From Acanthaster planci (lineage: Eukaryota; Echinodermata; Asteroidea; Valvatida; Acanthasteridae), in the NCBI RefSeq assembly GCF_001949145.1, contig NW_019091408.1, positions 658,303 to 675,773 on the forward strand: a stretch of 17,471 nucleotides of DNA. The letters run 5' to 3'. Below the pieces are notes generated by a model. It made no database searches. It saw only the letters and a program-made list of their open reading frames with translations, and was not told the DNA's origin. The position numbers and the translations under genes are program-made. Shown here in pieces: positions 1-8,708 of this stretch; position 1 is the first letter of the stretch; each line of letters begins with the position of its first letter.

Positions 1-78
1 AAATCAAAAGGAACAAATCAGAATCCGTTAACCTGTGTTTCTCGTGTTTTTATTATATGTCACGCAATGACGTCAAGA

Positions 79-323
79 TCAACCGTGATAGACCAATTGC
101 GTCCGCTAAATCACGTGACCTATAGTGGGTATTTCAACAAACAGGGCGTCCACCAAAAGAAAAGTGTTTCATAAGCATCATGACTCAAACTACTGATGTG
201 TTGGGTACTATACTGTAACTTCGCTGTATTGTTTGTCAACTACACTCAAAACACAGGCTGCTATGGGGTTGATACCCACTATAGGCCACGTGATTTAGCT
301 GGCGCAATCGTTCTATTGGTTGA
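79..323. mobile_element. Imperfect inverted repeat, MITE-like element
   Basis: The core arms 96-132 and 272-308 are reverse complements at 34 of 37 positions, separated by 139 nt. The match continues outward more weakly, to TCAACC at 79-84 and GGTTGA at 318-323. Each arm contains a CACGTG E-box core (112-117 and 288-293). No transposase is encoded between the arms, which is what a non-autonomous DNA transposon (MITE) looks like. I could not identify a target-site duplication, so the outer ends are uncertain. The superfamily is not recognised. Confidence 0.6.
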
Positions 324-910
324 GAATGTTAGTATTGTTTTGTTCAAACTGTGTGTAACAGCCCATTCCGGTTTCTTTGCCCTGTCGTGTAAGGCCAGGT
401 GTGCGGAACTTCTGGAAGACATCACTAAGTAAGTGTTACACTTCGTTCACCATTCCCAGTTTATTTGCTTACATCCTTGTTTCCTTATTTTCAGTGAGTA
501 GTTGACCTTGTCTGAATGACTTGGCCGTACAGCTGGAATAACACATGTACACCTATACGGGACGCCTCTCGCTAGCGCCAGTGCAGGGAGGCAGCAGCCA
601 TTTGCCTAGGACTTTTGTTCTGTTGCTAGCCCTGATCAAGTCCTGCAGACATGGCTATGGGGCCTGGTCTCTCTCATTCTATATCCTGTCTTCAGTTTTT
701 TTTTCAGTTTTCTGTTTGTTTCCCCTTGTTGATTGATTAAGGTTAACTAATTTTATAGTGCTGTTTTCCTGCCCCCTTTTGTACGGAATGTTTGCCAAGT
801 AACTAACATACTGGTTAGTCTAGTAAAAGTAGCTTTCCAGCCAGAAAGTTATGCATTTTATCCTTTTCATGACTGGTTCCAAGTATGCTCTAAATGCTGT
901 AATGTTGTGT
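324..910. other. Non-coding stretch, no gene seen
   Basis: Only short open frames occur and none resembles a known protein. There is a T-rich patch around 690-720. No repeat with clear ends was found in this stretch. Confidence 0.5.
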
Positions 911-1085
911 AAACCGACACGAAATCGAAACTGACCCGCCCCGAAACCGACTTGGGGTCGGATCGGTTTTCTCAACATTTCATTCCGATCCAGTCGGTTT
1001 TGCATTGGTAGTTTTCGGGTTGGGTAAGCTATATTGTGAAAAAACCGAAATAAACAGAAAATAACCGAAAAACCGAAACGGGAAA
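911..1085. repeat. CCGAAA-rich degenerate repeat block
   Basis: The motif ACCGAAA and variants recur many times (for example near 911-934, 947-952 and 1045-1080). A block rich in the complementary motif TTCGGT lies at about 2188-2325. The best-matching pieces, 911-934 and 2275-2298, are reverse complements at 19 of 24 positions. The pair could be the decayed ends of one roughly 1.4-kb element, or two copies of a simple-sequence-like repeat inserted in opposite orientation. No coding sequence was seen between them. Confidence 0.35.
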
Positions 1086-2187
1086 TTCACGGGATGAATT
1101 TACTTTTAGGAGCTTCAGATTACATAGCCAAAATTATATATTTCCTAGTATCAGCGATGGTCTTTCATGCATACGATGAAAAATCGTTTAATGCGCAATT
1201 GCGCAGCTGGAACCCTCGCGCAGTCTAGTTGCCTATGGGGATTTTACATTGGTTCGTCTTATCACGTTCGATAATTTTTGGAATAATTCCTGACTCAAAC
1301 CACCCCATGAACCAATCATGTTGAAATTTTACCTTTGTCTTCCTTAGGTAATATATATTTAGGAAAAGTCAGCTGGAGATGGGTAAAAAACGAATTCCAT
1401 TAACGAGCTTTCACGTCCGGCGATAACGTACCTAGGTCTCCTTGTTCAAGTACGTTTGTTTTGACTGCGCGTACTTTCGTGAAAACGAGATTGTACAACG
1501 TTGCAAAGATTTACTTACCTGCAGTCGATGGGTTCTAGATTCGGTTGAGCTGGTCACGCAGTTGTTGTTAGCAAAGCTTAGATAAAAATAATATTACAAT
1601 CTTTCGTAATTGAAGTAGAATATTGCAGTTTATTACTCTATAAATTATAGAAGTTTGTCAAATATTTTGATCTGTTTTTACTTCGGCTTTTACTGACAGA
1701 CTGCCATAAAACTGTAAATTCCATCTGCGTACGAGACTGCCGCATTGCAGTGTTCTTCATGCAATTTAGATTTTCGGAAGTGAAGGGTCAATTTTTGGCA
1801 GGATATTTCTCCTTTAGGTCAGGTGAGTTTTCAGTTTCTAGAAAATATTTTCCAAAATCCCTTTTTTGAGTTGGATTTTTAATGAAATATACTTAACGAA
1901 GAAATACTACAAATTCTAAAATCTTTGCACCTTATTTTTCCTGTCTACGGGTTCCGGAAGCCCGCCATCAGGGGTCAACTTCCAGGCTCTACACCGAACA
2001 ATGTGCATGGTTTGCAGATATGCGGGAACTTTGTAGCGCAAGTCACTTCGTTAGGACATGGGACAGTACGACTACATGTACGTCTGACAAGTATACTCAT
2101 ATTCATAGAGTAGCCCACTGACATAAGTTCAAGCACAAGACGGATACAATCTGTTTAAAATGAAGGATTGGCTCAAACCATACGTTC
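1086..2187. other. AT-rich non-coding interior between the two CCGAA blocks
   Basis: No open frame in this stretch reads like a protein. A perfect 14-bp palindrome, TGCGCAATTGCGCA, lies at 1192-1205. Nothing else with clear structure was found. Confidence 0.4.
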
Positions 2188-2325
2188 GGATTTTTGGGGG
2201 TTCGGTTGCGTTTTTGTCGGTACTGGTAGATTTTTCCCCGATTTTTTGTCGGGTCAGTCCCTGATTTCTTCAGATCAGTTTCGGTTCGGACTCGGTTTAT
2301 GTCTTTAATGTTTCTGGTCGGTTTG
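2188..2325. repeat. TTCGG-rich degenerate repeat block, opposite orientation to 911-1085
   Basis: Repeated TTCGGTT, GTCGG and TCGGACTCGG motifs are the reverse complement of the CCGAAA motif seen upstream. The alignment between the blocks is patchy and does not give clean terminal repeats. This is most simply the other end, or a second copy, of the same repeat. Confidence 0.35.
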
Positions 2326-2684
2326 GCCAGATCAACCCTGCCCCAGTCCCATGTACATTATTAATGCTTAGACCAAGCCAAAAAAGTAACGCCAGTTGAT
2401 GAAATACACTTTTAGTGTGTATATCTAATGTTGTGGTGATCAATTTCAAATAGCTATAGTAGGCCTACCTTAGTGGATGCCTGTATCTCGAAGCATGGTT
2501 CTTGGGTGATACGATTCACTGAACACGAAAATGCTGGCCTGATACGTTTTCGATGAATGGCTTGTTTTGCTCTCGTAGGCTAATTTGCATGGGGTATGAG
2601 ATGTTCTTGTAATAGCTAATGGTTCGTACAGAGGCCAAAACCCACTTTTTGAGCAAATGGGCCAACACAAGAATGCCCAAAACT
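2326..2684. other. Non-coding stretch, no gene seen
   Basis: No recognisable gene or repeat was found. The 3' end of this stretch may already belong to the Tc1-type relic that follows, but its terminal inverted repeats could not be found. Confidence 0.4.
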
Positions 2685-3257
2685 CAGTTCGACCGAGCCC
2701 TCGCTATTGGAATGCATGATGCAGTCATGTCAGCATGGGATGTGATTAACGCCTCAATGCAGAAACTACGCCGAGGGAGACACCCGCACGATCGAACGAA
2801 TCAAGGCACCTTTCCATACTTTTTTGGGTGCGTTGCATACATGATGCGTTAATGCGTTTCACTTTCACGGACACAAAAATCACCACCATTAACATAACAC
2901 ACGCGTGCGCCGCGTTCGGCCGTCGAAATCGTACCGGGAGCGATTCTGACGGATACGCAACGCTTGGTGCAAGTGTTGGCGTGCACACAGCAAGGACACC
3001 ATTATAGGGTTGGTGCTCAGCCTGTCAGAAATCGACATCGTGCCATAAGACTCCAGTACAGATGCCCTTACAGAGATATCCCACTGACGGCAGATCGACG
3101 TCGGCGTAGGTTGGCATGAGCCCGCGAATACCGTGACTGGATGCAGAGGATGTGGAATCAATAACAAGTGTTATTCTCAGATGAACAACGTTTCTGTGTA
3201 AGCAATTGTGGGGGAAGAGTTCGACTTCACCGTCGTTGCGTCGAACGATTCTTCGAC
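2685..3257 (+). pseudogene. Tc1/mariner-type transposase relic
   Basis: The intact enzyme of this family would cut and paste its own DNA element. Three pieces read in register with Tc1-like transposases. First, 2685-2760 gives QFDRALAIGMHDAVMSAWDV, like the N-terminal helix-turn-helix of the family (the usual R.RAIGML.AG.S..DVA pattern). Second, about 2955-3000 in another frame gives a degenerate HTARTP-like piece, and 3015-3116 gives QPVRNRHRAIRL followed by a basic PLTADRRRRRLA segment. Third, 3120-3257 gives AREYRDW and then VLFSDEQRF (from 3168) and GGRVRLHRR. The D of FSDE is the first catalytic aspartate in this family. Frameshifts and in-frame stops (TGA 3117, TAA 3162) break the frame. 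The second D and the E of the DDE triad are missing because homology ends near 3257. It is an old, inactive copy. Confidence 0.75.
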
Positions 3258-3837
3258 TGGAAGCCTGTAAAAGGATTAATGGAATTTGGATATTTGGTAA
3301 AAAATTGGCATCTTGTGTCCAGAAGTATGTTTCTGACATTGGTACCGAGTTGATTCGGAATATTTTATGTTGCATAAATCGCCTAAAAATGTACGTTTGT
3401 CATACTTAAATTTGGGAATAAGGAGGAAGTTAAGGCGCACTCAGAAAACTGAGTGAATGTCTAACGTCATTTAAAATTTTAGAGATTCAAAGATATCTAA
3501 ATTTTGGGGGAAATCTGTTGATAGAGCATCTAAACTTAAAAGAGGTAGATTTGTGATACTAGTTGAATTCTTTATTGATCGGATAATGGCTAAATAAATT
3601 TAACATAACCTCAAATTTTGTGTGATTGCAAGTTGGCCAGCCCGCTTCCAATTCACCGGAGTGGACTCTAGAGGTTGCGTGTTTGTTAAAGTAGTTTTGT
3701 ATCTTGTAAATACTTGTTTTCTTGGAGTTAAATAATTTAAATAAGTTAAATAATAATAAGAAGAAGTTAAATAATTTGTGTGTAACTCGCATCCTCGACT
3801 GTACTACGTTGGACTAATTGATTTTATTCTGATATGT
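3258..3837. other. AT-rich spacer between the transposase relic and the GPCR
   Basis: No coding sequence was found. A short motif, GTTAAATAAT, occurs three times at 3727, 3745 and 3766 (spacing 18 and 21 nt), making a small degenerate AT-rich repeat. It may be a decayed microsatellite. Confidence 0.4.
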
Positions 3838-4073
3838 TCACAGACGTGTGATGATCCCGTGAAAAACCTGCGACACTCGAGTTACATTGAATTTTGATAC
3901 CAATGTTTCTTTGCTCCACCGAAGACTGGCCAAAAACGGCTGCTCCGCACTCGAACTTATTCCTGCCGTTTCTATTTCCGAAGGGACTAAACAGCTGAGC
4001 AATCTCAGCTCAAGAAAAAACAAAAAACAAAAATACCAAAACACAGACATTCAGGGAAACACGGATTAACGTG
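3838..4073 (+). promoter_or_regulatory. Possible promoter/5' UTR of the GPCR gene
   Basis: This is the stretch immediately 5' of the chosen start codon. It ends in a purine/A-rich tract (4013-4040) just before the ATG. The ATG at 4074 has G at -3 and G at +4, a good context for eukaryotic initiation. No convincing TATA box or initiator can be assigned, so the transcription start is unknown. The role is inferred from position only. Confidence 0.3.
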
Positions 4074-4729
4074 ATGGCTGACGACTTGGCCGCGGGTACA
4101 ACAGCGGTATCCTACCAATCAGAATACGTGTCACCTTCAGTTCCTGCACTTCTGTCGCTCTTAGGATCCCTCGGTTTTGTAGGTAACGTCTGCATGGTGC
4201 ATGCCATCGCCGCTCACAGGAAAATGCGCACCGTGCCCAACCTGCTGATTCTCAACATAGCAGTAGCGTGCCAAGTTTACCTGCTGCTGCCCGTGCCTTT
4301 CTACGTTGGCCGCCTCTTCAACAGTCTCTGGGATGTGCCCAATGGGCTGTGTAAGTTTGAGGCTTATCTTGCCGCCGTGGCCGGGTACGTCAGCGTCTTT
4401 GCGCTGACCGTCCTGAGCTGGGACCGCCACGAAGTGCTCTCCCTTCCTAAGGAGGCGCGCCATAAAGAGACCAGCTACGCGATGGCGTCCTCCCAGGCGA
4501 TGGCCATGTGGCTTGGGGCCGCAGTACTCGCTCTCCCCTCCCTGGTATTCGGCAAGGTGGACTTCATCGCCGGAGTTTGCCGGTTCTCGACAAAGCCTGA
4601 CGAAACGTCCATCAAGCAGGGCTTTGAGATTCTCAGGTTCCTGATCGGCTACGCTTTCCCCCTTATCATCATGGCCTCCTACTACCTGAAAATTGCCGTC
4701 AACGTTTACTGCGGCACCGACGCAAAGAG
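4074..4729 (+). CDS. Rhodopsin-class (class A) GPCR, exon 1 (TM1-TM5)
   Basis: This exon encodes residues 1-218 and two bases of codon 219 of a plasma-membrane seven-helix receptor that would signal through G proteins or arrestin. Approximate helices are TM1 24-47 (GN at 37-38, N1.50), TM2 56-79, TM3 94-115, TM4 136-158 (W146) and TM5 187-210 (P196, Y204). C93 and C169 are the expected TM3-ECL2 disulphide pair. The pattern around PNLLILNIAVA and SVFALTVLSWDR recalls peptide receptors of the bombesin/endothelin type, but no ortholog is recognised and the ligand is unknown. Position 2.50, normally Asp, aligns with C66, and DRY is DRH (117-119). No N-glycosylation sequon is seen in the short N-terminus. 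The ATG at 4074 has a good initiation context; the in-frame GTG just upstream is not a likely start. The donor AG|GTTTGC at 4729/4730 is weak but the phase matches exon 2 exactly. If the intron were retained, the frame would run to a stop at 4917-4919, giving a five-helix product. Confidence 0.85.
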
Positions 4730-5588
4730 GTTTGCTTTTGAGCTCTATATAAGTCAAAAGGACATTTGCAAAACACTCTTTTGTAGCTTTTTGCACTATG
4801 GAAAATGGTATCCCCCCAAAACATCACATGCATGGTGTGTGTTTCCCAGGAAGTTCCCAATGCACCTTCTTTTCTACGTTCGACACAAAGTATTTTCACC
4901 AATCAAGAGAAATCTATGATAAAACTGTTGAAATTTAGATGCACGCCCTTTTGAGATGGACAGTTCGCGGATTTATCAAGTTCGAAGCCTACCCGGATCA
5001 TGGTATACCTGGATTTAGGATTTGAGGTCCAGAAAAACAGGAAAGTCGGTATAAGGCTCATAGTTATGTCCCAATGGACATAACCATTGCACTTATCAAA
5101 ATTATTTCTGTGACGCATCACTGTGGAAAGTTTCGATTGCTCTCACAAATCAACAAGCTACAATCTGTAACGCATCTGCAGCAGCTGTTCATTCGTAACG
5201 CACCACGGATAACGTGGCTTTGTGAGGGATTTTGTCAATTTGAAGCTTGAAATGAGGTGATTAAAAGTGGAGGCAAACTGAAAAGCAACAGTGCAAACCA
5301 GTAGGATACGGGATATCGCTCTATTAGAGATTATTTGACAAAATGCATCAAAATGGATAATGACAAAAATTCAAATATAAAATGCATTTTTAAGTATTGG
5401 TCTTGATTAAGCTCTTGCATCAAAACTTGACCATTGTCGACATGATATCATCAGCATGGGAAGTAGTGTAAGTCACAGAGTGTACTCAATTTTTGTGCTT
5501 CGCCTCGCCCACTCGATATTTGAATGAATCTGCAGTTCTCGTCCATTATTCTTATTTACTGAATATTTGCAATGGATTTACCACACAG
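4730..5588 (+). other. Intron of the GPCR gene (phase 2, 859 nt)
   Basis: It begins GTTTGC and ends TTTACCACACAG. Joining 4729 to 5589 completes an AGG (Arg) codon and keeps the frame open. A pyrimidine-rich run (about 5541-5557) and a branch-point-like TACTGAA (about 5557-5563) precede the acceptor. The intron sits between TM5 and TM6, in the third intracellular loop. Three similar pieces, TGACGCATC, TAACGCATC and TAACGCACC, occur at about 5112, 5168 and 5196. No other gene was seen inside. Confidence 0.75.
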
Positions 5589-5868
5589 GTTCCCTGACCC
5601 AAGTGATGCCACGGTCAGTCTGGTTCGGGACCGTGAGCGCCTGACCGTAACTGCACTGATTGTGAGCGTTTTCTTCACCGTGTGTTGGCTGCCCTACTTC
5701 TCTTACTTCATGCTGCTCGCTTACTTCGCGCAGTGGTCCCAGGCGCTCCGTGACGCCGCCTTGATTATGCCAATCGTCAACATGTGCCTGACGTCCTGGC
5801 TCGTATTCGCTGTCAGCTCCCGCCACCGGGAGTGCCTGTGTAGTGGTTGGCGGTCATCAAAGGACTGA
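5589..5868 (+). CDS. Rhodopsin-class GPCR, exon 2 (TM6, TM7, C-tail)
   Basis: The first base completes Arg219 and the rest encodes residues 220-311, then TGA at 5866-5868. TM6 (about 239-262) carries the canonical CWLPY switch at 251-255 (W252, P254), preceded by a charged RDRER segment typical of the end of ICL3. TM7 (about 272-294) has N284 and C286 in the usual N.C pattern, but the NPxxY motif is replaced by T287-S288-W-L-V291. A short helix-8-like stretch follows, with C301 and C303 as possible palmitoylation sites. Total length is 311 residues, short but within the class A range. After the TGA the same frame continues for 20 codons (5869-5928) to a TAA at 5929-5931. That tail is acidic and Ser/Thr-containing and looks like a GPCR C-terminus, so the TGA may be a recent nonsense change or may be read through. 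Confidence 0.85.
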
Positions 5869-5931
5869 TACACTTACGACGCGCGCGAGGAAGACATCGA
5901 CCTTGTTACGGAGTCAGAGAGTAACTGGTAA
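5869..5931 (+). other. In-frame extension after the GPCR stop codon
   Basis: Twenty sense codons follow the TGA in the same frame and end in TAA. Seven of the 20 residues are Asp or Glu, with Ser/Thr in the last third (TESES near the end), as in phosphorylated GPCR tails. Codons remain mostly G/C-ended, as in the exon. A CGA-to-TGA change at 5866 would be a simple CpG transition that turns an Arg codon into the stop. Alternatives are programmed read-through or plain 3' UTR. Confidence 0.45.
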
Positions 5932-6341
5932 TGCAATATCACGTTAAATCCGCCTACGGACTAATCGCGTGGCCATTTCGTCAAAGTTTCAACTGAGTAA
6001 CATAATTATTATATTATAATTATTCAGTCAATTTCTTTGTTCATCTTTATAATTGATTTGTAAGCACCAAGTCAGTTTCCCTATATAGTTTGTTTCAAGA
6101 TCTGTGCTCAAAAAGCGGGATCCTCCTCAAGTGATTCCTGTTCACCACTTCCCAGGTTGCATCGTGTAATTGGGGTGTGTTCCCTGGCTACAAGGTGTTT
6201 CGGTATTATGGCTTCTGACTAGCGCCCCCCCCCAAAAAAAGATAACCGGTAACAAAGCACATCAAGTACATGGTTTTACTGCTTAGAACTTACATGTACA
6301 TATAATGTTCGAAGGGATTGGCGCCCTTATATCTCCAGGCA
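5932..6341. other. 3' flank of the GPCR gene, non-coding
   Basis: No AATAAA or ATTAAA was found close downstream. An AT-rich stretch lies at 6000-6060, and a poly-C run followed by poly-A lies at 6225-6240. The true polyadenylation site cannot be placed. The nearest clear AATAAA hexamers (7192-7197 and 7208-7213) lie beyond a retroelement remnant. Confidence 0.4.
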
Positions 6342-6621
6342 CTCATCAAATTCCACCAACCCTGTCGCACTCTTCGTTCCAAAGTCACATCCCAACTTGT
6401 TCTTCCAGCTACTCGCACCTAGTCCTATGGTCATTGGTCCTTTTCACAAGGCAGTGCCTGCACTCTGGAACTCACTTCCAAACACATCAGGGATGCAAAA
6501 ACTGATCATAACTTTCAATCTGCGTTAACTGCTCTTATTCCGTTTTTACCGGTACTAATGTATCATTTGGTCAATATGTAAAGCGCTTCGGGAAGTACGT
6601 ATGAATGCCCTATAACAAATG
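6342..6621 (+). pseudogene. 3' end of a non-LTR retrotransposon (LINE) ORF2, decayed
   Basis: Three frame-shifted pieces match the conserved C-terminal tail of LINE reverse-transcriptase ORFs of the CR1/L2-like kind. They are RTLRSKVTSQLVLPATRT (within 6342-6419, ending at a TAG at 6420), SYGHWSFS (6423 onward) followed in another frame by AVPALWNSLP, then FQSALTALIP back in the first frame, with TAA at 6579-6581. These parallel the usual 'LRS...VPRTR..YG.RSFS.AAP.LWN.LP....FK..LK' tail. The following TGTAAAGCGC (6577-6586) and CTATAACAAATG (6610-6621) resemble the 3' ends of such elements. No upstream RT domain is present: this is a 5'-truncated dead copy. Confidence 0.7.
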
Positions 6622-7122
6622 GGAAGGACCACCAACGTAGCTGTACTGTCAGACATTAAGCCATTGTCCTTTGGAAACGAATCTCATAAGTGCTTTCTCC
6701 TGACTGATGCATCGATATCGCTGCGAATCTGCAGAAGCTGAACAGATTTTAATTTAAGCGAATTTCGCATTTGCATAACTATGCATGCAGTCTTACTGCG
6801 ACCCGACCGTCACGGCATTATGGTCTAAGCTCTCTAGCCATTTCTGTAGTGGTACTGAGCTGTCACCGTACCGCTTGCGCAAGCGTCAAGATTTCATAAT
6901 TTTATCACTTCGTGTCAAACAGTCTGCAACACTGAATGCAAAATGGCTGAGGGTATACTACAAACAAAGTTCTTCTAATTCTCTATTTATGAACTTGTGA
7001 AATGCTATAACAAATTAACCCCCTCCCAAAAACAAAACTAAACAAAAAACTAAACCAAACAACCCCCCAAAACTGGACGACATCCACCATTTAAAAAGAA
7101 CTGTATTGTATTATTGTATGTT
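6622..7122. other. Non-coding stretch
   Basis: It contains a perfect 14-bp palindrome, CGCTTGCGCAAGCG, at 6872-6885 and an A/C-rich low-complexity stretch (about 7015-7075). No gene was seen. Confidence 0.45.
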
Positions 7123-7155
7123 CCAGCTTTTAATGTGGTTCACATTAAAAGCTGG
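7123..7155. repeat. Perfect 15-bp inverted repeat with 3-nt loop
   Basis: CCAGCTTTTAATGTG at 7123-7137 is followed by GTT and then its exact reverse complement at 7141-7155. It would form a stable hairpin in RNA or cruciform in DNA. Two AATAAA hexamers follow at 7192-7197 and 7208-7213, so it may lie near the 3' end of a transcript of unknown origin. Confidence 0.8.
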
Positions 7156-7191
7156 TTCCATTTTCGTATGAAGATTGTAGACTTGGTTGAT

Positions 7192-7213
7192 AATAAAACG
7201 TGCATTGAATAAA
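7192..7213 (+). terminator. Two possible polyadenylation signals
   Basis: AATAAA occurs at 7192-7197 and 7208-7213, followed by an A-rich run. They could serve the + strand GPCR transcript (1.3 kb downstream, beyond the LINE remnant) or an unrelated retroposed sequence. There is no direct support for use. Confidence 0.25.
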
Positions 7214-8698
7214 GCAAAAAACAAAAAAGTACTTCTTCCGGTTTCCCAACCGACCCTAATTTTTCGGCGCGACCCTAAAATGTTATTGGCAAGTTAGAAA
7301 AATAAATTTCAAACAAATTACAAAAAATTTGAAATTAATAAATTCTGTTGTCTTTTGTGTCTTCACATATAACTTCCTCCGAACAACCTTTCTTCACGTT
7401 AAAACGTTTTATTTAAATGTTTTGCTGCTTACATTTGCAACTTTTGAAAAGAAACTTTCGTTATATTTCGTTATTTTCACGAGTTCCCCTCGCGTTTCGC
7501 TGTCGCAGTGGTGAAAGCGCGTGCGCGAACATCTATAGAACACTGTAAACCCTACAGCTGCAAGTCGAAAAACATCGATGTTGCAAGCAGAAATTCGTCT
7601 GTTGTCTCTGTGAGTACTTTTTATTCTTCAGGAGTTAAATTTGAGGATGTTTAGCGAGCGTGCGTCGGCAAAAATTCCTGCCGCGGCACGAGGTTTATTG
7701 CCCACCCGTCTATATGCATCATCGACTCTTACCATCCGATACGACAATGTTGGCCTGTTTGCCGTCGTGATTACATGACTACCATTGGGCTATAGTGGTA
7801 TAAAACGTCCATAAACCTTAAGAATTGTTGACTGTAGATTTTTTTACGTAGATTAAGGCAAGTTTTTTTTATCACTTTTTGAGGCATTTTTAGGTAGCTT
7901 TTGTCACCATAATTGCCATTCAATCAGCACAAAAATTTGACCCCCCCAAAAAATTCCGACCTACTGACCCTACTTTCAAGAGGCATGCAATTGGAAGGAT
8001 AACTACTTTTTTGGCCTGATCCGATGATTGTCCTCTAATGCATCATTTTACTCAGCATGGACAAAAGTCTTGCAGGAAAAGGTTACTGGTCAAAATGTTG
8101 ACATATTGCCTTGTAAACTGGTGTTGGACTATTTTGCGTCTTTTTCATCTTTTTGTCTCGTGCAAGTCTAAACAGGTGCCGTAGTAGTCAAAATTATTGG
8201 CTTGTATCAATTCATGCGGGCGTGATGGAGGAAGTGTAATTTTCCCCAGACACTGTGAGAAACAATCATGCAACTGCCACTTTAGACAACAAATGGCCGG
8301 CTCCTTGGATGGAAGCCTATATAGTAAATTCTTGGAGAATTAGCGCATTAAACCTCACCAATAAATTTCTTTTACATTTGATCCCTCGAGCACGTTGCAT
8401 TTACGTCAAAACGCAGCTTCTAATCTGTACAAATTCATTACTGGTAATGGAAGCAATATTGCTATTTTAAGCCCGCACACGGGTAAATTGAGATTTCATT
8501 ATTCCAACTGATTGGTCATTTGTAACATGATAGAAAAGTTAATGGTGGTACCATGGTAAAGTATAGCCTTGTTCTCCCACCAGAATGAATTATAACCTTA
8601 ATTGATACGACCTTGTCAGCCATTTTTGATTCATGTATTTATATTAAATTGCGTTTTCGCGGTACACGTACTGTAATACCTTTATGAGCTACAAAGAA
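7214..8698. other. Non-coding stretch with faint repeat texture
   Basis: Similar CCGACCCTAATTTTT-like pieces occur near 7249-7275 and again as CCGACCTACTGACCC near 7957-7971. They hint at the two ends of an old repeat of about 0.7 kb. Open frames in this stretch are AT-rich and match nothing recognisable. Confidence 0.35.
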
Positions 8699-8708
8699 AA
8701 ACGGTTAT

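Noticed and set aside
2746-3375. Several minus-strand open frames over the transposase relic
   Set aside because: They lie opposite sequence that reads as Tc1-type transposase on the + strand and carry no motif of their own.
4161-4796. 211-residue open frame antisense to GPCR exon 1
   Set aside because: It is the mirror of a GC-rich coding exon. Its composition (His, Gly, Val rich) and lack of motifs fit a shadow frame, and it crosses the exon/intron boundary.
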